A stretch of 53,510 bases of DNA. Source: an uncultured Lentisphaeria bacterium. GTDB lineage: Bacteria > Verrucomicrobiota > Lentisphaeria > Victivallales > Victivallaceae. The position numbers and the translations under genes were made by a program. The notes beneath the pieces were generated by a model that searched no databases, had not been told where the DNA came from, and saw nothing but the letters and a program-made list of their open reading frames with translations. The stretch is taken from the NCBI GenBank assembly GCA_903863035.1, contig CAIPAT010000427.1:1-53510 (forward strand), read 5' to 3'. Below are positions 26,901 through 35,238 of this stretch, piece after piece. How positions within the stretch are numbered: position 1 is the first letter of the stretch; each line of letters begins with the position of its first letter.

Positions 26901-28557
26901 ACCAGACTCCAAAGTGGGATTGTCCGGAACACAAAATCCCGGATACAGCTATGACTGGTCCGTTATGATGAAAACAGTTGATTATCTAGCTTATTATGGT
27001 GGGATACAGACTGACTTGATTCGCTCTTTTTCCAGGCACGGGCTTGTTTCCGGACAATGGGGCGGCGGATATGTCCCGGCTCATATTACTAGAGAAGAAT
27101 ATGAACGCTGTCGGCCATGGGTGGGAATGTTTAGGGATAACAATGCATATTGCTTTTTTCACGGCGGAACCGGTACATGTCTATATGGAGATTTAAGTGT
27201 TTCCCGGAACATCCAGATTGCCTCCGAGGAAATTAAAGAACTGAAAAGCGGTACCGCCAAAATGCTACTTTGCGCAAAAGCGGAAGAAACATCTGTAGCC
27301 ATTTTTCATTCTCAAGCGTCAATGTTTGCCGCGATGGTTACCGTTGGCAATAAGATATGGGAAAATTCGCTGTTAAGCTGGAAAACACTGCTGAATGACT
27401 TGAGATATAATTATTCTCTCATAAGCGAGGATGAGTTGGAAAAAACTGGATTGAATAATGAAAAATTCAAGGTGCTTGTGCTTCCGGCTGCCTTCTGTAT
27501 TTCGGAAAAGCAAACTGAAAATATCCGCAGATTCGTTTCCGGCGGCGGAGTTGTAGTCGCAGATTTCGGGGTTGGGTATTTTGACGGTAGTGGCAAGCGC
27601 ATTGCCAATAAAAGACTCGATGAAGTTTTCGGGGTGGACAGATCAAACAGCATTCTGGGAATCGAGGGTTGCGATGTACGTATTAAAGCTGCACCGGAGT
27701 TCGGTATCGGTGAATATTCAATGAAAATATCTGCAGGAGAAAAGGATTTTAAAACTGTCAGCGGAAAGGCAATGGGGACATCAGGCAATAATAATACTCC
27801 GCTAATGGTTTGTAACAAATTCGGCAAAGGCAATGCATTTCTTTTCAATATTTCTGTTGACTGGTACAAAAATATAATTCCGGAAGGTGACGCTGGCGAA
27901 GTATCCAAAGTGTCGCTAGGACCAGAAGAGCTTGCTGAAAAATTAAGGAATATTACAAGTGAAATCTTGCAGTTTTCCGGACTTAATCCGCTATGCAGAA
28001 TAACGCTTGACGGCAAGGTATATCCATGTACGACAGTGTCGAAACAGGACGGCGGTATTAAATACCTCGGGTTGATCAGCGAGTCCGAAGAAAGGAACAA
28101 TATCGCACCTGAAAAAGCGGTTTCGGCATTGATAACGATGCCGTTCAAATCCCATGTTTACAGTGTGAGAGATGGCAGATATCTGGGCAATACCGATAAA
28201 ATTCAGAGCAGAATAATACCGGCAGTCGCGCAGTTGTATGCGTTCCTGCCATATCAGGTTACAGGAATTGAAATTAACGGCAAGGGTGAATACAGCCTCG
28301 GGGAGGTTGTTAATTTAGAGGCAAAAATAAAAGCATCTTCTAACAATATCTGCCCTCATGTAATAAGAGTTGAACTGCAAGACCCGTCCGGAAAAATTGA
28401 TCCTGTTTACAGCCAGAATATTTATCTGCCTGACGGCAATGGACACATAAAGTTTCAATTTGCCATCAATAGCAGACCGGGGAAATGGAAATTAACGGTA
28501 AAAGATATTGCATCTGCTTTTAAGGTGGAAAAGCAAATTATTTTAAAACAACAATAA
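23932..28557 (+). CDS. Very large secreted GH42-like protein with glutamine-amidotransferase-like (beta-galactosidase trimerisation) domain
   Basis: 1541 residues. The N-terminus has a hydrophobic segment (about residues 13-30, AFMVIGIVILIVGPLYA) acting as a signal peptide or anchor. Residues 150-330 include a carbohydrate-binding-like module. Around 780-1080 is a TIM-barrel-like region resembling GH42/GH5-type enzymes, with LLDLQAYVWGIKPQ and the typical GH42 string FRKYLQERYQSLDDLNKEWN. From about 1115 a beta-galactosidase trimerisation-like domain follows (LPAAFCISEKQTENIRRFVS, GGGVVVADFGVGYFD). A C-terminal Ig-like domain ends the chain. Catalytic Glu residues cannot be assigned with confidence. 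AAGGGAG lies eight bases upstream of ATG23932. Codons are AT-rich compared with the glycosidases at 38-49 kb. It is probably a secreted glycosidase, with unknown substrate. Confidence 0.7.
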   Translation: MKYQIGKLLVRAFMVIGIVILIVGPLYAADQESTKKLNKDWQEVTIPRALCDGFYEITLDIKVQNPENISIYRIDNDGNPDFKAPVAFKYKADGDYGKVIFKINGVGTEVYDIKVIDGRYSKKNKDIAAAEEKYRVFFNRPLNKKSDVSDIPADANLIGYGAFENIDAKTGWPAGMPGSIIKRCLADGCTIQKIDTPYGRNCIKIIKPKNNRSGFISFHCAVQGGKNYYFTYAEKYEIAPDREALTYATVSWYDRDGKQITRKFGSVITGHETFNQAKKGFDWKIFTKLIKAPENAAFMIMKFHAQGSDGYVLVKNVTIRPQSYTGIPVDAERTRIKQTTYQPLDILEQLNISYLTPHVKWLLPNSEAPSILFLVTQHGTVADMRKREIVELLQRMSIADYRYIPLLRKMLTPPRMYLGMADSATYSDELEPYTLMCIEEADPSNYDMTLIYGLDFKGKQPELTKLLMNVLKKGKGLLLLDCENIPEELKGRAIQTLPGFLLMPAMRKLPDAAVKNICSLGKVDEGRVAVVNKNDNNALKYYPCVPKEYSLILYNDYYGRSFPYWEYMYIPLIKAIEWTAGKSSSASFTEYKQDALKNTMDFKVKSDSVLNARLKMCFSSLFKEKGPEVIKDISLKDGENIINIPIPPELSGGTSVVDYWLLAAQDDNIYDFGAGRIDVPESCQIKEIAFNNADLCYKNDEPVNLKIELENAPAGAELQCMVEDTNNRIVWRMNEKAASSVTFSFVLQPPYTTLYRVLIKVIKDGKVLAQSMKEFSMPFRYRDLLDLQAYVWGIKPQTFSLWRELGFDSVLCSYQWVGSTKGLFYGLNNANLRPLAYGSGTILNDYKAKYMTDTNPDPVRSPCYSDMEHWRKVRDIIHTMMEKGKYKFYGIREHLLQDESYMSGTVCYSEHCLAGFRKYLQERYQSLDDLNKEWNTAFKKWEDVIPIQKNEVDLKNKNNMARWLDHKIFMNRVFAMNWVGFTKQYINEIIPDSKVGLSGTQNPGYSYDWSVMMKTVDYLAYYGGIQTDLIRSFSRHGLVSGQWGGGYVPAHITREEYERCRPWVGMFRDNNAYCFFHGGTGTCLYGDLSVSRNIQIASEEIKELKSGTAKMLLCAKAEETSVAIFHSQASMFAAMVTVGNKIWENSLLSWKTLLNDLRYNYSLISEDELEKTGLNNEKFKVLVLPAAFCISEKQTENIRRFVSGGGVVVADFGVGYFDGSGKRIANKRLDEVFGVDRSNSILGIEGCDVRIKAAPEFGIGEYSMKISAGEKDFKTVSGKAMGTSGNNNTPLMVCNKFGKGNAFLFNISVDWYKNIIPEGDAGEVSKVSLGPEELAEKLRNITSEILQFSGLNPLCRITLDGKVYPCTTVSKQDGGIKYLGLISESEERNNIAPEKAVSALITMPFKSHVYSVRDGRYLGNTDKIQSRIIPAVAQLYAFLPYQVTGIEINGKGEYSLGEVVNLEAKIKASSNNICPHVIRVELQDPSGKIDPVYSQNIYLPDGNGHIKFQFAINSRPGKWKLTVKDIASAFKVEKQIILKQQ

Positions 28558-28582
28558 TTAAACCTGCTCATGGTTTAATTAT
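28554..28582 (+). terminator. Stem-loop overlapping the stop codon of the GH42-like gene
   Basis: An 11-bp perfect stem (28554-28564 with 28572-28582) and 7-base loop, mostly A-T with CC/GG at the top. No uninterrupted T run follows, so termination is plausible rather than certain. Confidence 0.45.
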
Positions 28583-28669
28583 GAATGTGGATATTTTATT
28601 ACGATTCAGGATAAATATTGGCTACTTTGTTTTTTGTTGATAAATCTTTATACATTTAAGGATAAATAA

Positions 28670-29347
28670 ATGGCAGTTAAAAAAGAAGAATTTGTTGTAT
28701 GGGCCGGCAGCGCCAAAGACAAGGTGCTGCACGATGGACAAGCTTTAACGCCGCCGGCCGGTTGGATTTTCGTGGAGAGCGGAGATGCCGGATTAACGCG
28801 CCGGCTCAAGGCTGCCGGGGATTACTGGCTTATGGTTCATCGCCGCCGTAATCGCATTGAATCAATCGGTCTGTGGGCTTCCGCTGATGTCGTAAAAGAG
28901 GTTAAGGCCCGGCTCGAAGCTGAACGTTCAGACCCGGCACATTTGAAAAAACTGGAAACGGGCAAAAAATACCGGGAGGCAAAACAGGAAAAATATGAAG
29001 TGGAATTTCGTAACGCGGTTTTGTCTTTTCTGGCGTTTGCCGGAAAGTGGTCAGCGTTTGCGGAGAAGTTTGCCGATGCCGTGACCGTCCATGCCGTGCC
29101 GGTTGGCAGCGGTACCGTTGCCAGAACGCAGCTGATTCCGCTGGAACGCCGTGCGGAAGCGGCGGTAATTGCCTGGATGCGTCATCAGACGACCGCGTAT
29201 GACAATATGTCCATCGCCCGCATCAAAGGCGAAAGGCGCGAAGTCCGCCGCAGGCTGGCTGAGCGCTCACGCCAGCTTCTGAGCAAATACCGTTCCGGTG
29301 AAGAAGTTGATACAACGCTCTGCCCGTTGGCGAAGGTATTGAAATAA
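28670..29347 (+). CDS. DUF2293-like conserved protein
   Basis: 225 residues, no signal peptide. The C-terminal region AVIAWMRHQTTAYDNMSIAR followed by GERREVRRRLAERSRQLL resembles DUF2293 proteins, which have no established function. The N-terminus (EFVVWAGSAKDKVLHDGQAL, PPAGWIFVESGDAGLTRRLK) includes a small globular region. A basic, Arg/Lys-rich helical middle could bind nucleic acid, but this is only an inference. AAGGA lies upstream of the ATG. It has its own spacer on both sides and no obvious functional partner. Confidence 0.6.
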   Translation: MAVKKEEFVVWAGSAKDKVLHDGQALTPPAGWIFVESGDAGLTRRLKAAGDYWLMVHRRRNRIESIGLWASADVVKEVKARLEAERSDPAHLKKLETGKKYREAKQEKYEVEFRNAVLSFLAFAGKWSAFAEKFADAVTVHAVPVGSGTVARTQLIPLERRAEAAVIAWMRHQTTAYDNMSIARIKGERREVRRRLAERSRQLLSKYRSGEEVDTTLCPLAKVLK

Positions 29348-29365
29348 TAGAAGAGGTAATTGCAA

Positions 29366-29462
29366 AAGTAGTCAGAATTCAGAAGGAGTCAGAATAAATC
29401 ATGTTTTTAGTTCGAATTTCATTCTGAATTCCAGATTCTAAATTCTAAATTCCTGCAAAACT
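29366..29462. repeat. Intergenic GTCAGA-type short repeats
   Basis: AGTCAGAATTCAGAAGGAGTCAGAAT at about 29371-29396 is followed by opposite-orientation pieces (CATTCTGAATTCCAG, ATTCTAAATTCTAAATTCC). Together they make an imperfect inverted repeat. The same words occur in the spacer on the other side of the lipoprotein gene and inside the HTH-protein gene near 13.75 kb. Confidence 0.7.
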
Positions 29463-29618
29463 TGAGTTTTGTAATTGGCTCATCCGGTCTCAATAATCGA
29501 TATACGCATTGCGATTTTTCTTTGGTTTGCAGTAAATACCGGCTTTTTGCCTCTTGTTTAATAGCGGACATGGTGTATTTTTTATTCATAAATTTTAGAA
29601 ATCAGAAAGGATTGCTAT

Positions 29619-30191
29619 ATGCGTAAAAGTATGTTAATCGCGGCGGCTGCGGCTGTCGCTTTTCTTGCCGGTTGTGCCAGAGAAGTAATTGTTCCGGAAG
29701 TGTTGCAGCAGCCGGTTAACAGTAAAGTTTATACTAAATGCAATCTCTGGTATCAGAACCCTGACAAGATGTCCGGCGTCAATATTCAAAAAGGGAAGTT
29801 CATCCCGTTCGGTACTGAAATCGAGGTTGTCGGGGCGGATAGCGGCAAGGTTGTCTTTAAAGACATGAGAGGTATTCAGTACACGATCAAGTTTGATGAG
29901 TCATTGATGATGGTTCCGGTTGAGACTTACCTCAGACAGATTTTTACCTTGTCTGATAAGGTCGAGCAGACCAAAGACATGGACCCGGCCGTGGTCAGCA
30001 AGCTTGAAAAAGGCATTGTCACAGCCGGCATGAACCGGCGCGATGTCTTGCTGGCATACGGAACTCCGGCTGCCTTCAGAACCCCGACGCTGGAAAACAG
30101 CACCTGGATTTACTGGATTGATGACAATTCAACGATAAGAGTGGTTTTTCGCGCCGATAAAGTTAAGACGATTTTAAATTTAAATGACTGA
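29619..30191 (+). CDS. Lipoprotein with BamE/SmpA-like C-terminal domain
   Basis: 190 residues. The lipoprotein signal ends at Cys19 (AAAAAVAFLAGC). Mid-protein beta-rich sequence (IPFGTEIEVVGADSGKVVFK) is followed by GIVTAGMNRRDVLLAYGTP and WIYWIDDNSTIRVVFRADKV. The last two strings match the layout of the SmpA/OmlA/BamE domain (a 'GMT+xEV...lGtP...W.Y' helix-strand pattern). BamE proteins are outer-membrane lipoproteins of the beta-barrel assembly machine. This one has an N-terminal extension and may be a paralogue with another envelope role. AAAGGA is 8 bases upstream. The spacers on both sides are 271 bases and rich in GTCAGA repeats, so it appears to be an isolated gene. Confidence 0.65.
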   Translation: MRKSMLIAAAAAVAFLAGCAREVIVPEVLQQPVNSKVYTKCNLWYQNPDKMSGVNIQKGKFIPFGTEIEVVGADSGKVVFKDMRGIQYTIKFDESLMMVPVETYLRQIFTLSDKVEQTKDMDPAVVSKLEKGIVTAGMNRRDVLLAYGTPAAFRTPTLENSTWIYWIDDNSTIRVVFRADKVKTILNLND

Positions 30192-30203
30192 GGCGGAAAA
30201 AAG

Positions 30204-30400
30204 GAAGTCAGAAGTCAGTAGTCAGAATAAATCTAGAAAACTAAAGAATACATAGAAAATGCAGAAATACAGTAAGACAATTAAACGCCGGTCAGAACCG
30301 GGGATTTATGCTCTACATTCTGAATTCTGTTTGCCTGATGGTTGCTTTCTTTTGTCTTCTGGTCTTAAGTTTTACATTCTGACTCCTGACTCCTGACTTC
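30204..30400. repeat. Long imperfect inverted repeat built from AGTCAGR heptamers
   Basis: The left arm (30204-30228) and the reverse complement of the right arm (30376-30400) match at 23 of 25 bases, with a 147-base spacer. Each arm is about three tandem copies of a 7-base word (AGTCAGA/AGTCAGG). The spacer contains a small CCGGT-CAGA-ACCGG hairpin and another CATTCTGAATTCTG word. It resembles the repeat at 29.37-29.46 kb. Confidence 0.8.
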
Positions 30401-30462
30401 TCAAACATTAGAACTATAAAATAAAGAATCATATTAACAAACACCCGGAAGATTAAACAATC

Positions 30463-31404
30463 ATGAGTAAAAAAGCAATTCTGGTTACAGGCGGCGGCGG
30501 TTTTATCGGTTCTCATCTGTGTGATCGTCTGCTTAAAGACGGCCATGACGTGATTTGCGTGGACAATTTTTACACCGGTTCGAAAGACAATATCCGTCAT
30601 TTGCTTGCTCACCCTGATTTTGAGCTTATCCGTCATGATATTACCATGCCGCTGTTTCTTGAGGTTGACGCCATCTATAATCTGGCGTGTCCGGCATCGC
30701 CGGTTCATTATCAGAACAATCCGATCCATACCACCAAGACCTGTGTGATGGGGGCGATCAACATGCTTGGCATTGCCCAGCGGCTTAAAATTCCAATCCT
30801 CCAGTCTTCAACGTCCGAAGTGTACGGCAATCCGCTGGAACATCCCCAGAAGGAAGCTTATTGGGGCAATGTCAATTGCATCGGGCTGCGCAGTTGCTAC
30901 GATGAAGGCAAACGCTGTGCGGAAACGCTGTTTTTCGACTATAACCGCCAGTGCGGAGTTCAGATCAAAGTGGTGCGTATTTTCAACACCTACGGGCCTA
31001 GAATGCTGCCGAACGACGGACGGGTGGTCAGTAATTTTATAGTTCAAGCGCTGAAGAATGAAGATATTTCCATTTATGGCGACGGTTCCCAGACTAGAAG
31101 TTTCTGCTACGTTGCGGATCTGGTTGAAGGCCTGGTCAGAATGATGGATACTCCGGCGGAAGTTACCGGCCCGATCAATCTCGGAAATCCCGGCGAGTTT
31201 ACCATGCTGGAACTTGCCGATCTGGTGATTGAAATGACCGGCTCCAAATCCCGCAAGGTATTCCGCCCGCTTCCGCAGGACGATCCGACTAAGCGTAAAC
31301 CGGACATAACCAGGGCCGGCGAAGTACTCGGCTGGAAGCCGACCATTCAGCTTCGTGAAGGACTTCAGAAAACAATCGACTATTTTATTACCAGGATGAA
31401 ATGA
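30463..31404 (+). CDS. uxs: UDP-glucuronate decarboxylase (UDP-xylose synthase), SDR family
   Basis: 313 residues, the normal length for bacterial UXS. The NAD-binding motif GGGGFIG is at residues 10-16. [20 protein letters not shown] (about 72-91), [10 protein letters not shown] and the catalytic Tyr146-x3-Lys150 pair (CYDEGKR) match the UDP-glucuronate decarboxylase branch of the extended SDR family rather than GalE. The reaction converts UDP-glucuronate to UDP-xylose with transient NAD+ reduction in the cytoplasm. The stop codon overlaps the murF start by four bases (ATGA), which implies coupled translation. Pairing a UDP-xylose enzyme with peptidoglycan precursor ligases is unusual. Confidence 0.92.
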   Translation: MSKKAILVTGGGGFIGSHLCDRLLKDGHDVICVDNFYTGSKDNIRHLLAHPDFELIRHDITMPLFLEVDAIYNLACPASPVHYQNNPIHTTKTCVMGAINMLGIAQRLKIPILQSSTSEVYGNPLEHPQKEAYWGNVNCIGLRSCYDEGKRCAETLFFDYNRQCGVQIKVVRIFNTYGPRMLPNDGRVVSNFIVQALKNEDISIYGDGSQTRSFCYVADLVEGLVRMMDTPAEVTGPINLGNPGEFTMLELADLVIEMTGSKSRKVFRPLPQDDPTKRKPDITRAGEVLGWKPTIQLREGLQKTIDYFITRMK

Positions 31405-32801
31405 GTACTGGACTTTTTACTTTACAGGAAATCGCACAGGCAGCCGGCGGGGAATGGCATCAAAAACCGGCTTCTCCGGTCAGCATCGCTGCCGTGAAAA
31501 CCGATTCGCGCGAGAATTGTTCAAACGCGCTTTTCATCGCCCTTGCCGGGGAAAATTTTAATGCCCACGACTTGCTGCCGAAAGCGATTGCCGCCGGGGC
31601 TGCGGCACTCTGCATCAACCGGAAATTCGCTGACCGGATTGACCCTGCCTGGAAGATTCCGGTTTTGCTGACTGATGATACAGTGCTGGCATATCAGAAG
31701 CTTGGAGCATTTCATAAAAACAGCTTGAAAGGGCTTAAAACTGTAGCGGTAACCGGCAGCATGGGCAAGACCAGCGTTAAGGAAATAATTCGTTCGATTC
31801 TGGTTGCCGCCGCCGGTCCCGATGCGGTTCTCGCGACTGCCGGCAATACCAATAATCAGGTGGGAGTACCCCAAAACCTGCTTGCGCTGACGGATAAACA
31901 CAAATACGCGGTGATCGAAATGGGAACGAACCATCACGGCGAAATCGAGCCTTTGAGCCGTTGCACCCGCCCGGATGTCGCGGTAATAAATTCGATCGGG
32001 CCCTGCCATCTGGAGCATTTGCATGACCTGGATGGGGTTGCCAGGGAGAAGTCGATGATTTTAGCGCATCTTAATCCAGCCGGAACATCGGTTATTCCTG
32101 ATGTTTCCAGCGGAATGGAGATTATTGAAGCGGCCGCCGCTAAATTCAATATCATGCGATTCGGAACCACCGCCGCGGCTGACGTCAGAGCTTCGTATCT
32201 GGGCGGAAAGTTGCACGGCAGCGCTCTCGAATTGGTTTTTAAATGCTTAAATAATCAGTCCCGCCGGTTCGAATGGCAGCTTTCCGGAGCTCACCAGGCT
32301 GCAAACGCCGCCGCCGGTGCATGTGCCGCAGTCGCGCTTGGGATTGATCCTGATTGTATTGTCGCAGGGCTGAAAAATTGCGTACTGCCCGGCATGCGCA
32401 TGAGAGTCAGTGAAAGAAACGGCGTGACCTGGATCAATGATGCTTACAATGCCAATCCCGGCAGCATGCTGGCCGCGCTCCACTGGCTGAATGAATTCGC
32501 CGAACAGGATAAACTGGTACTGGTGCTGGGGGATATGCTGGAACTGGGCAAAACCTGTCATGCTGAACATAAGAAAGTCGCAGCCGCCGCGCTGGAATTA
32601 TTCCCGCAAGCTGAATTCTTTTTCGTCGGCAGCAGAATGGCTGATGCCGTAAGCGAGATCAAGCCAGCGGCTGATGTCGTGGTCTGCCGGGATTCAACCG
32701 AAGCTGCTGAAAAAGTTGCAGGCGTTCTGATGCCTGGAAAGATGATTCTGCTTAAGGGTTCGCACGGGGTTCATCTGGAAAAGGTTGAGCCGCAGCCATG
32801 A
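31401..32801 (+). CDS. murF: UDP-MurNAc-tripeptide:D-alanyl-D-alanine ligase
   Basis: 466 residues. The Mur-ligase P-loop GSMGKTS is at residues 119-125. [13 protein letters not shown] and [20 protein letters not shown] are MurF-type motifs, and [18 protein letters not shown] in the C-terminal half is the diagnostic MurF string (NDaYNANP.Sm.aal). It adds D-Ala-D-Ala to UDP-MurNAc-tripeptide in the cytoplasm, the last soluble step of peptidoglycan precursor synthesis. It overlaps the genes on both sides by 4 bases. The gene order murF-murE is reversed compared with the classical dcw cluster. Confidence 0.95.
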   Translation: MSTGLFTLQEIAQAAGGEWHQKPASPVSIAAVKTDSRENCSNALFIALAGENFNAHDLLPKAIAAGAAALCINRKFADRIDPAWKIPVLLTDDTVLAYQKLGAFHKNSLKGLKTVAVTGSMGKTSVKEIIRSILVAAAGPDAVLATAGNTNNQVGVPQNLLALTDKHKYAVIEMGTNHHGEIEPLSRCTRPDVAVINSIGPCHLEHLHDLDGVAREKSMILAHLNPAGTSVIPDVSSGMEIIEAAAAKFNIMRFGTTAAADVRASYLGGKLHGSALELVFKCLNNQSRRFEWQLSGAHQAANAAAGACAAVALGIDPDCIVAGLKNCVLPGMRMRVSERNGVTWINDAYNANPGSMLAALHWLNEFAEQDKLVLVLGDMLELGKTCHAEHKKVAAAALELFPQAEFFFVGSRMADAVSEIKPAADVVVCRDSTEAAEKVAGVLMPGKMILLKGSHGVHLEKVEPQP

Positions 32802-34267
32802 AACCGGTAAATGAATATTTAGACTGTCTGAAACCTCTCATCACCAACATCCGGCTGGCTTCGGAACTGCTGGTTTCCGGAGTTACCAATGATTCGAGAA
32901 TGGTTGATAGAGGTTCGCTTTTTGTCGCGATTAAAGGCGCGGCCGCTGACGGTCACCGCTTTATCGAAACCGCGATTAAAAAAGGCGCCTCTTCTGTAAT
33001 TTATACTTCAAAACTGGAGACCTTCGTTTCCGGCGTGGATTACATCCAGGTAAAAGACGCATATTTCGCCTATGCCCTGGCGATGGAATGCTTTCTCCAG
33101 TTTCCCGCCCGCGAACTGACACTCCACGGCATTACCGGAACTAAAGGCAAGACTACCACGGCGTTTGTACTGGAAAAAATTATGACTGAAGGCGGCAGCC
33201 GCTGCGGTTTGATCACTACCGTTAAATACGCCGACGGCAGGAAGGTGCAGGAGGCGGCCAGAACAACGCCGGAAGCCGGAGAACTTCAAACATTATTCCG
33301 GAACATGGCGGACAACGGTTGTACCGATGTGATCATGGAAGTATCAAGCCACGGTCTGGATCAGCATCGCACCGGCAGCGCCCGCTTCAAAACGGCGGTT
33401 TTTACCAATCTGTCCGGCGATCACCTCGACTATCATCTGAATATGGAGAACTATTATCAGGCGAAAAAACTGATGTTTACTGAATATCTGGCTGGAGACG
33501 GCGCGATGATTGTCAATACTGACGATCCTTACGGCGAGCGCCTGTTCAAAGAGTGCGGCGCCGGCCGCCGCGACTTGTCTTTCGGCAAAAAACAATCCTG
33601 CGCCTGTCAGATAAAAGATATTCAGCTTTATTCGCTGGAAACAATCTTTACATTGCGTTTCGAAGGAAAGGATTTAAATTTCAGAACTAATTTAATCGGC
33701 GAACATAATATTTATAATCTCACCGGCGCTTTTCTCGCCGCTTATGCGTCCGGGCTTGACCCGGAAAAGATTGTCGCAACCATCGGCGGCAGGATTAATG
33801 TGCCGGGCAGGCTGCAGCAGTTTGTCTCCAAGCCAGGAGTCAATTTCTTCGTGGATTATGCGCATACCGACGATGCGCTGGTGAAAGTGCTGACCATTTT
33901 GAAAACCATCGCCACCGGACGCATTATCACCGTATTCGGGTGCGGCGGCGACCGTGACCGCACCAAACGCCCGCGCATGGGAGCCGCCGCGGCTCAATAT
34001 TCCGATATGGTGATTCTGACCAATGACAATCCCAGGACCGAAGACCCGTTGCGGATTATCGAAGAAATTAAACTCGGTATTCCTGAAGGCACACTGTTCG
34101 TCGAGCAGCCGGACCGCCGACAGGCCATCATGTTCGCCGCCGCCAGCGCCAATCCCGGTGACATCGTGCTTATTGCCGGCAAAGGTCATGAAAATTACCA
34201 GGAACAGAACGGCATTCACACCCATTTCGACGACCGCGAAGTAGTCGCCGAAATCTGCGCACGATAG
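32798..34267 (+). CDS. murE: UDP-MurNAc-L-Ala-D-Glu:meso-diaminopimelate ligase
   Basis: 489 residues. The P-loop GTKGKTT is at residues 114-120. TTPEAGELQTLFRNM, EVSSHGLDQHR and NLSGDHLDYH are classic MurE motifs, and the substrate-specificity motif DNPR (residues 410-413, in DNPRTEDP) indicates meso-diaminopimelate rather than lysine. GKGHENYQE near the end is also conserved. This tells that the organism makes Gram-negative-type DAP peptidoglycan. It overlaps murF by 4 bases. No other dcw genes follow, as the next gene is convergent after only 5 bases. Confidence 0.96.
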   Translation: MKPVNEYLDCLKPLITNIRLASELLVSGVTNDSRMVDRGSLFVAIKGAAADGHRFIETAIKKGASSVIYTSKLETFVSGVDYIQVKDAYFAYALAMECFLQFPARELTLHGITGTKGKTTTAFVLEKIMTEGGSRCGLITTVKYADGRKVQEAARTTPEAGELQTLFRNMADNGCTDVIMEVSSHGLDQHRTGSARFKTAVFTNLSGDHLDYHLNMENYYQAKKLMFTEYLAGDGAMIVNTDDPYGERLFKECGAGRRDLSFGKKQSCACQIKDIQLYSLETIFTLRFEGKDLNFRTNLIGEHNIYNLTGAFLAAYASGLDPEKIVATIGGRINVPGRLQQFVSKPGVNFFVDYAHTDDALVKVLTILKTIATGRIITVFGCGGDRDRTKRPRMGAAAAQYSDMVILTNDNPRTEDPLRIIEEIKLGIPEGTLFVEQPDRRQAIMFAAASANPGDIVLIAGKGHENYQEQNGIHTHFDDREVVAEICAR

Positions 34268-34272
34268 CAGCC

Positions 34273-35238
34273 TTATATTATCACAATACATGCTTTCTGA
34301 AATGCAAGATAAGTATTCGGCATGAAATCATACGGCAAAATGCCTGTTCCAGCTATTGGATTGCTGAACAGCGCCAACTCCGCACCGAATTTCTTCGCAA
34401 GTTCTTCCATATCGGAGTCAATCAGCAAAGCAGGATTGATGTTGCGTCGAACTTTCAAATTTGAATCATCGCCGATAGCTGATTTAAATGCGGCGGCATC
34501 AGTGGCGTAGTCGCATAGCAGGATGTTCGCTTCAGTTTGTTGCAATAATCCGGCTATCGGCGCAGTATTGCCGCCGATGACCAGCTCACGTTCCCGCTGC
34601 CCGTAATCTGCCAGCAGTTTCATCAACCGCAGATGCAGTGGCAGGGCAAACTGTTCGTACATGTCCGGACTGAAAATCGGCGGTGCGACCATGCTGTCAA
34701 AAACGACTGCTTGGAGTTGGTTCCCGCGCAGGCATGAACACCATTTTTCCGCTATTTGCGTAGTGAATTCCAGCAGCCGCAATGCATTGCCGTCTCTCAG
34801 CATCAATGACATGATCAAGTCTTCGAGCCCGGCAAGTTTGGCCGCCATGGAGACAGGGCCGGAAGCCGCTACACGCACTTTAGTCTTATCACCGATCGCG
34901 TTCTGAATATTTTTCCCGGATTCAAGCAAAAGTTTGAAACGCCCGGCGGCGGGAATATCAGGCAAGGCAAGTTGCTCTGGAAGCTGGTTCAGGTCAAAAA
35001 GTGTTCCGGCAAGGTCAGGACATTCGTTTTTTTCTGGCGCGGTTAATCTTGCGCCTAGAGCTTCGGCTTCAACATTGTAAACGTCAAGGCCGACGGTAAT
35101 ATAATCAGACTGGTAGATTTCATATTCTCTAAGCACTGCTTCGGTAAGCAGTTCCGCGGAATACGCTAGCTCAGCCGGGCTGCAGCCGATTAACGCGGCC
35201 TTGTGTTCATAAATCGCAGGTTCCCATTTTATCGGCAT
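34273..35238 (-). CDS. Uroporphyrinogen decarboxylase (URO-D)-like protein
   Basis: 321 residues. The sequence follows the URO-D superfamily fold: KVRVAASGPVSMAAKLAG in the middle, a segment VFDSMVAPPIFSPDMYEQFA with the sequence after it (LPLHLRLMKLL), VIGGNTAP, and a C-terminal NIL-CDYATD strand. True HemE residues in the N-terminal R-x-P-x-W-x-M-R-Q-A-G segment are absent, so this is a relative of the MtaA/CmuA/MetE-like methyltransferases rather than a haem enzyme. No corrinoid protein is encoded nearby. It overlaps the preceding isomerase gene by 10 bases and ends the long minus-strand sugar locus. URO-D-like genes often sit in such loci in these phyla, but their reaction is not known. 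Confidence 0.7.
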   Translation of the reverse strand: MPIKWEPAIYEHKAALIGCSPAELAYSAELLTEAVLREYEIYQSDYITVGLDVYNVEAEALGARLTAPEKNECPDLAGTLFDLNQLPEQLALPDIPAAGRFKLLLESGKNIQNAIGDKTKVRVAASGPVSMAAKLAGLEDLIMSLMLRDGNALRLLEFTTQIAEKWCSCLRGNQLQAVVFDSMVAPPIFSPDMYEQFALPLHLRLMKLLADYGQRERELVIGGNTAPIAGLLQQTEANILLCDYATDAAAFKSAIGDDSNLKVRRNINPALLIDSDMEELAKKFGAELALFSNPIAGTGILPYDFMPNTYLAFQKACIVII

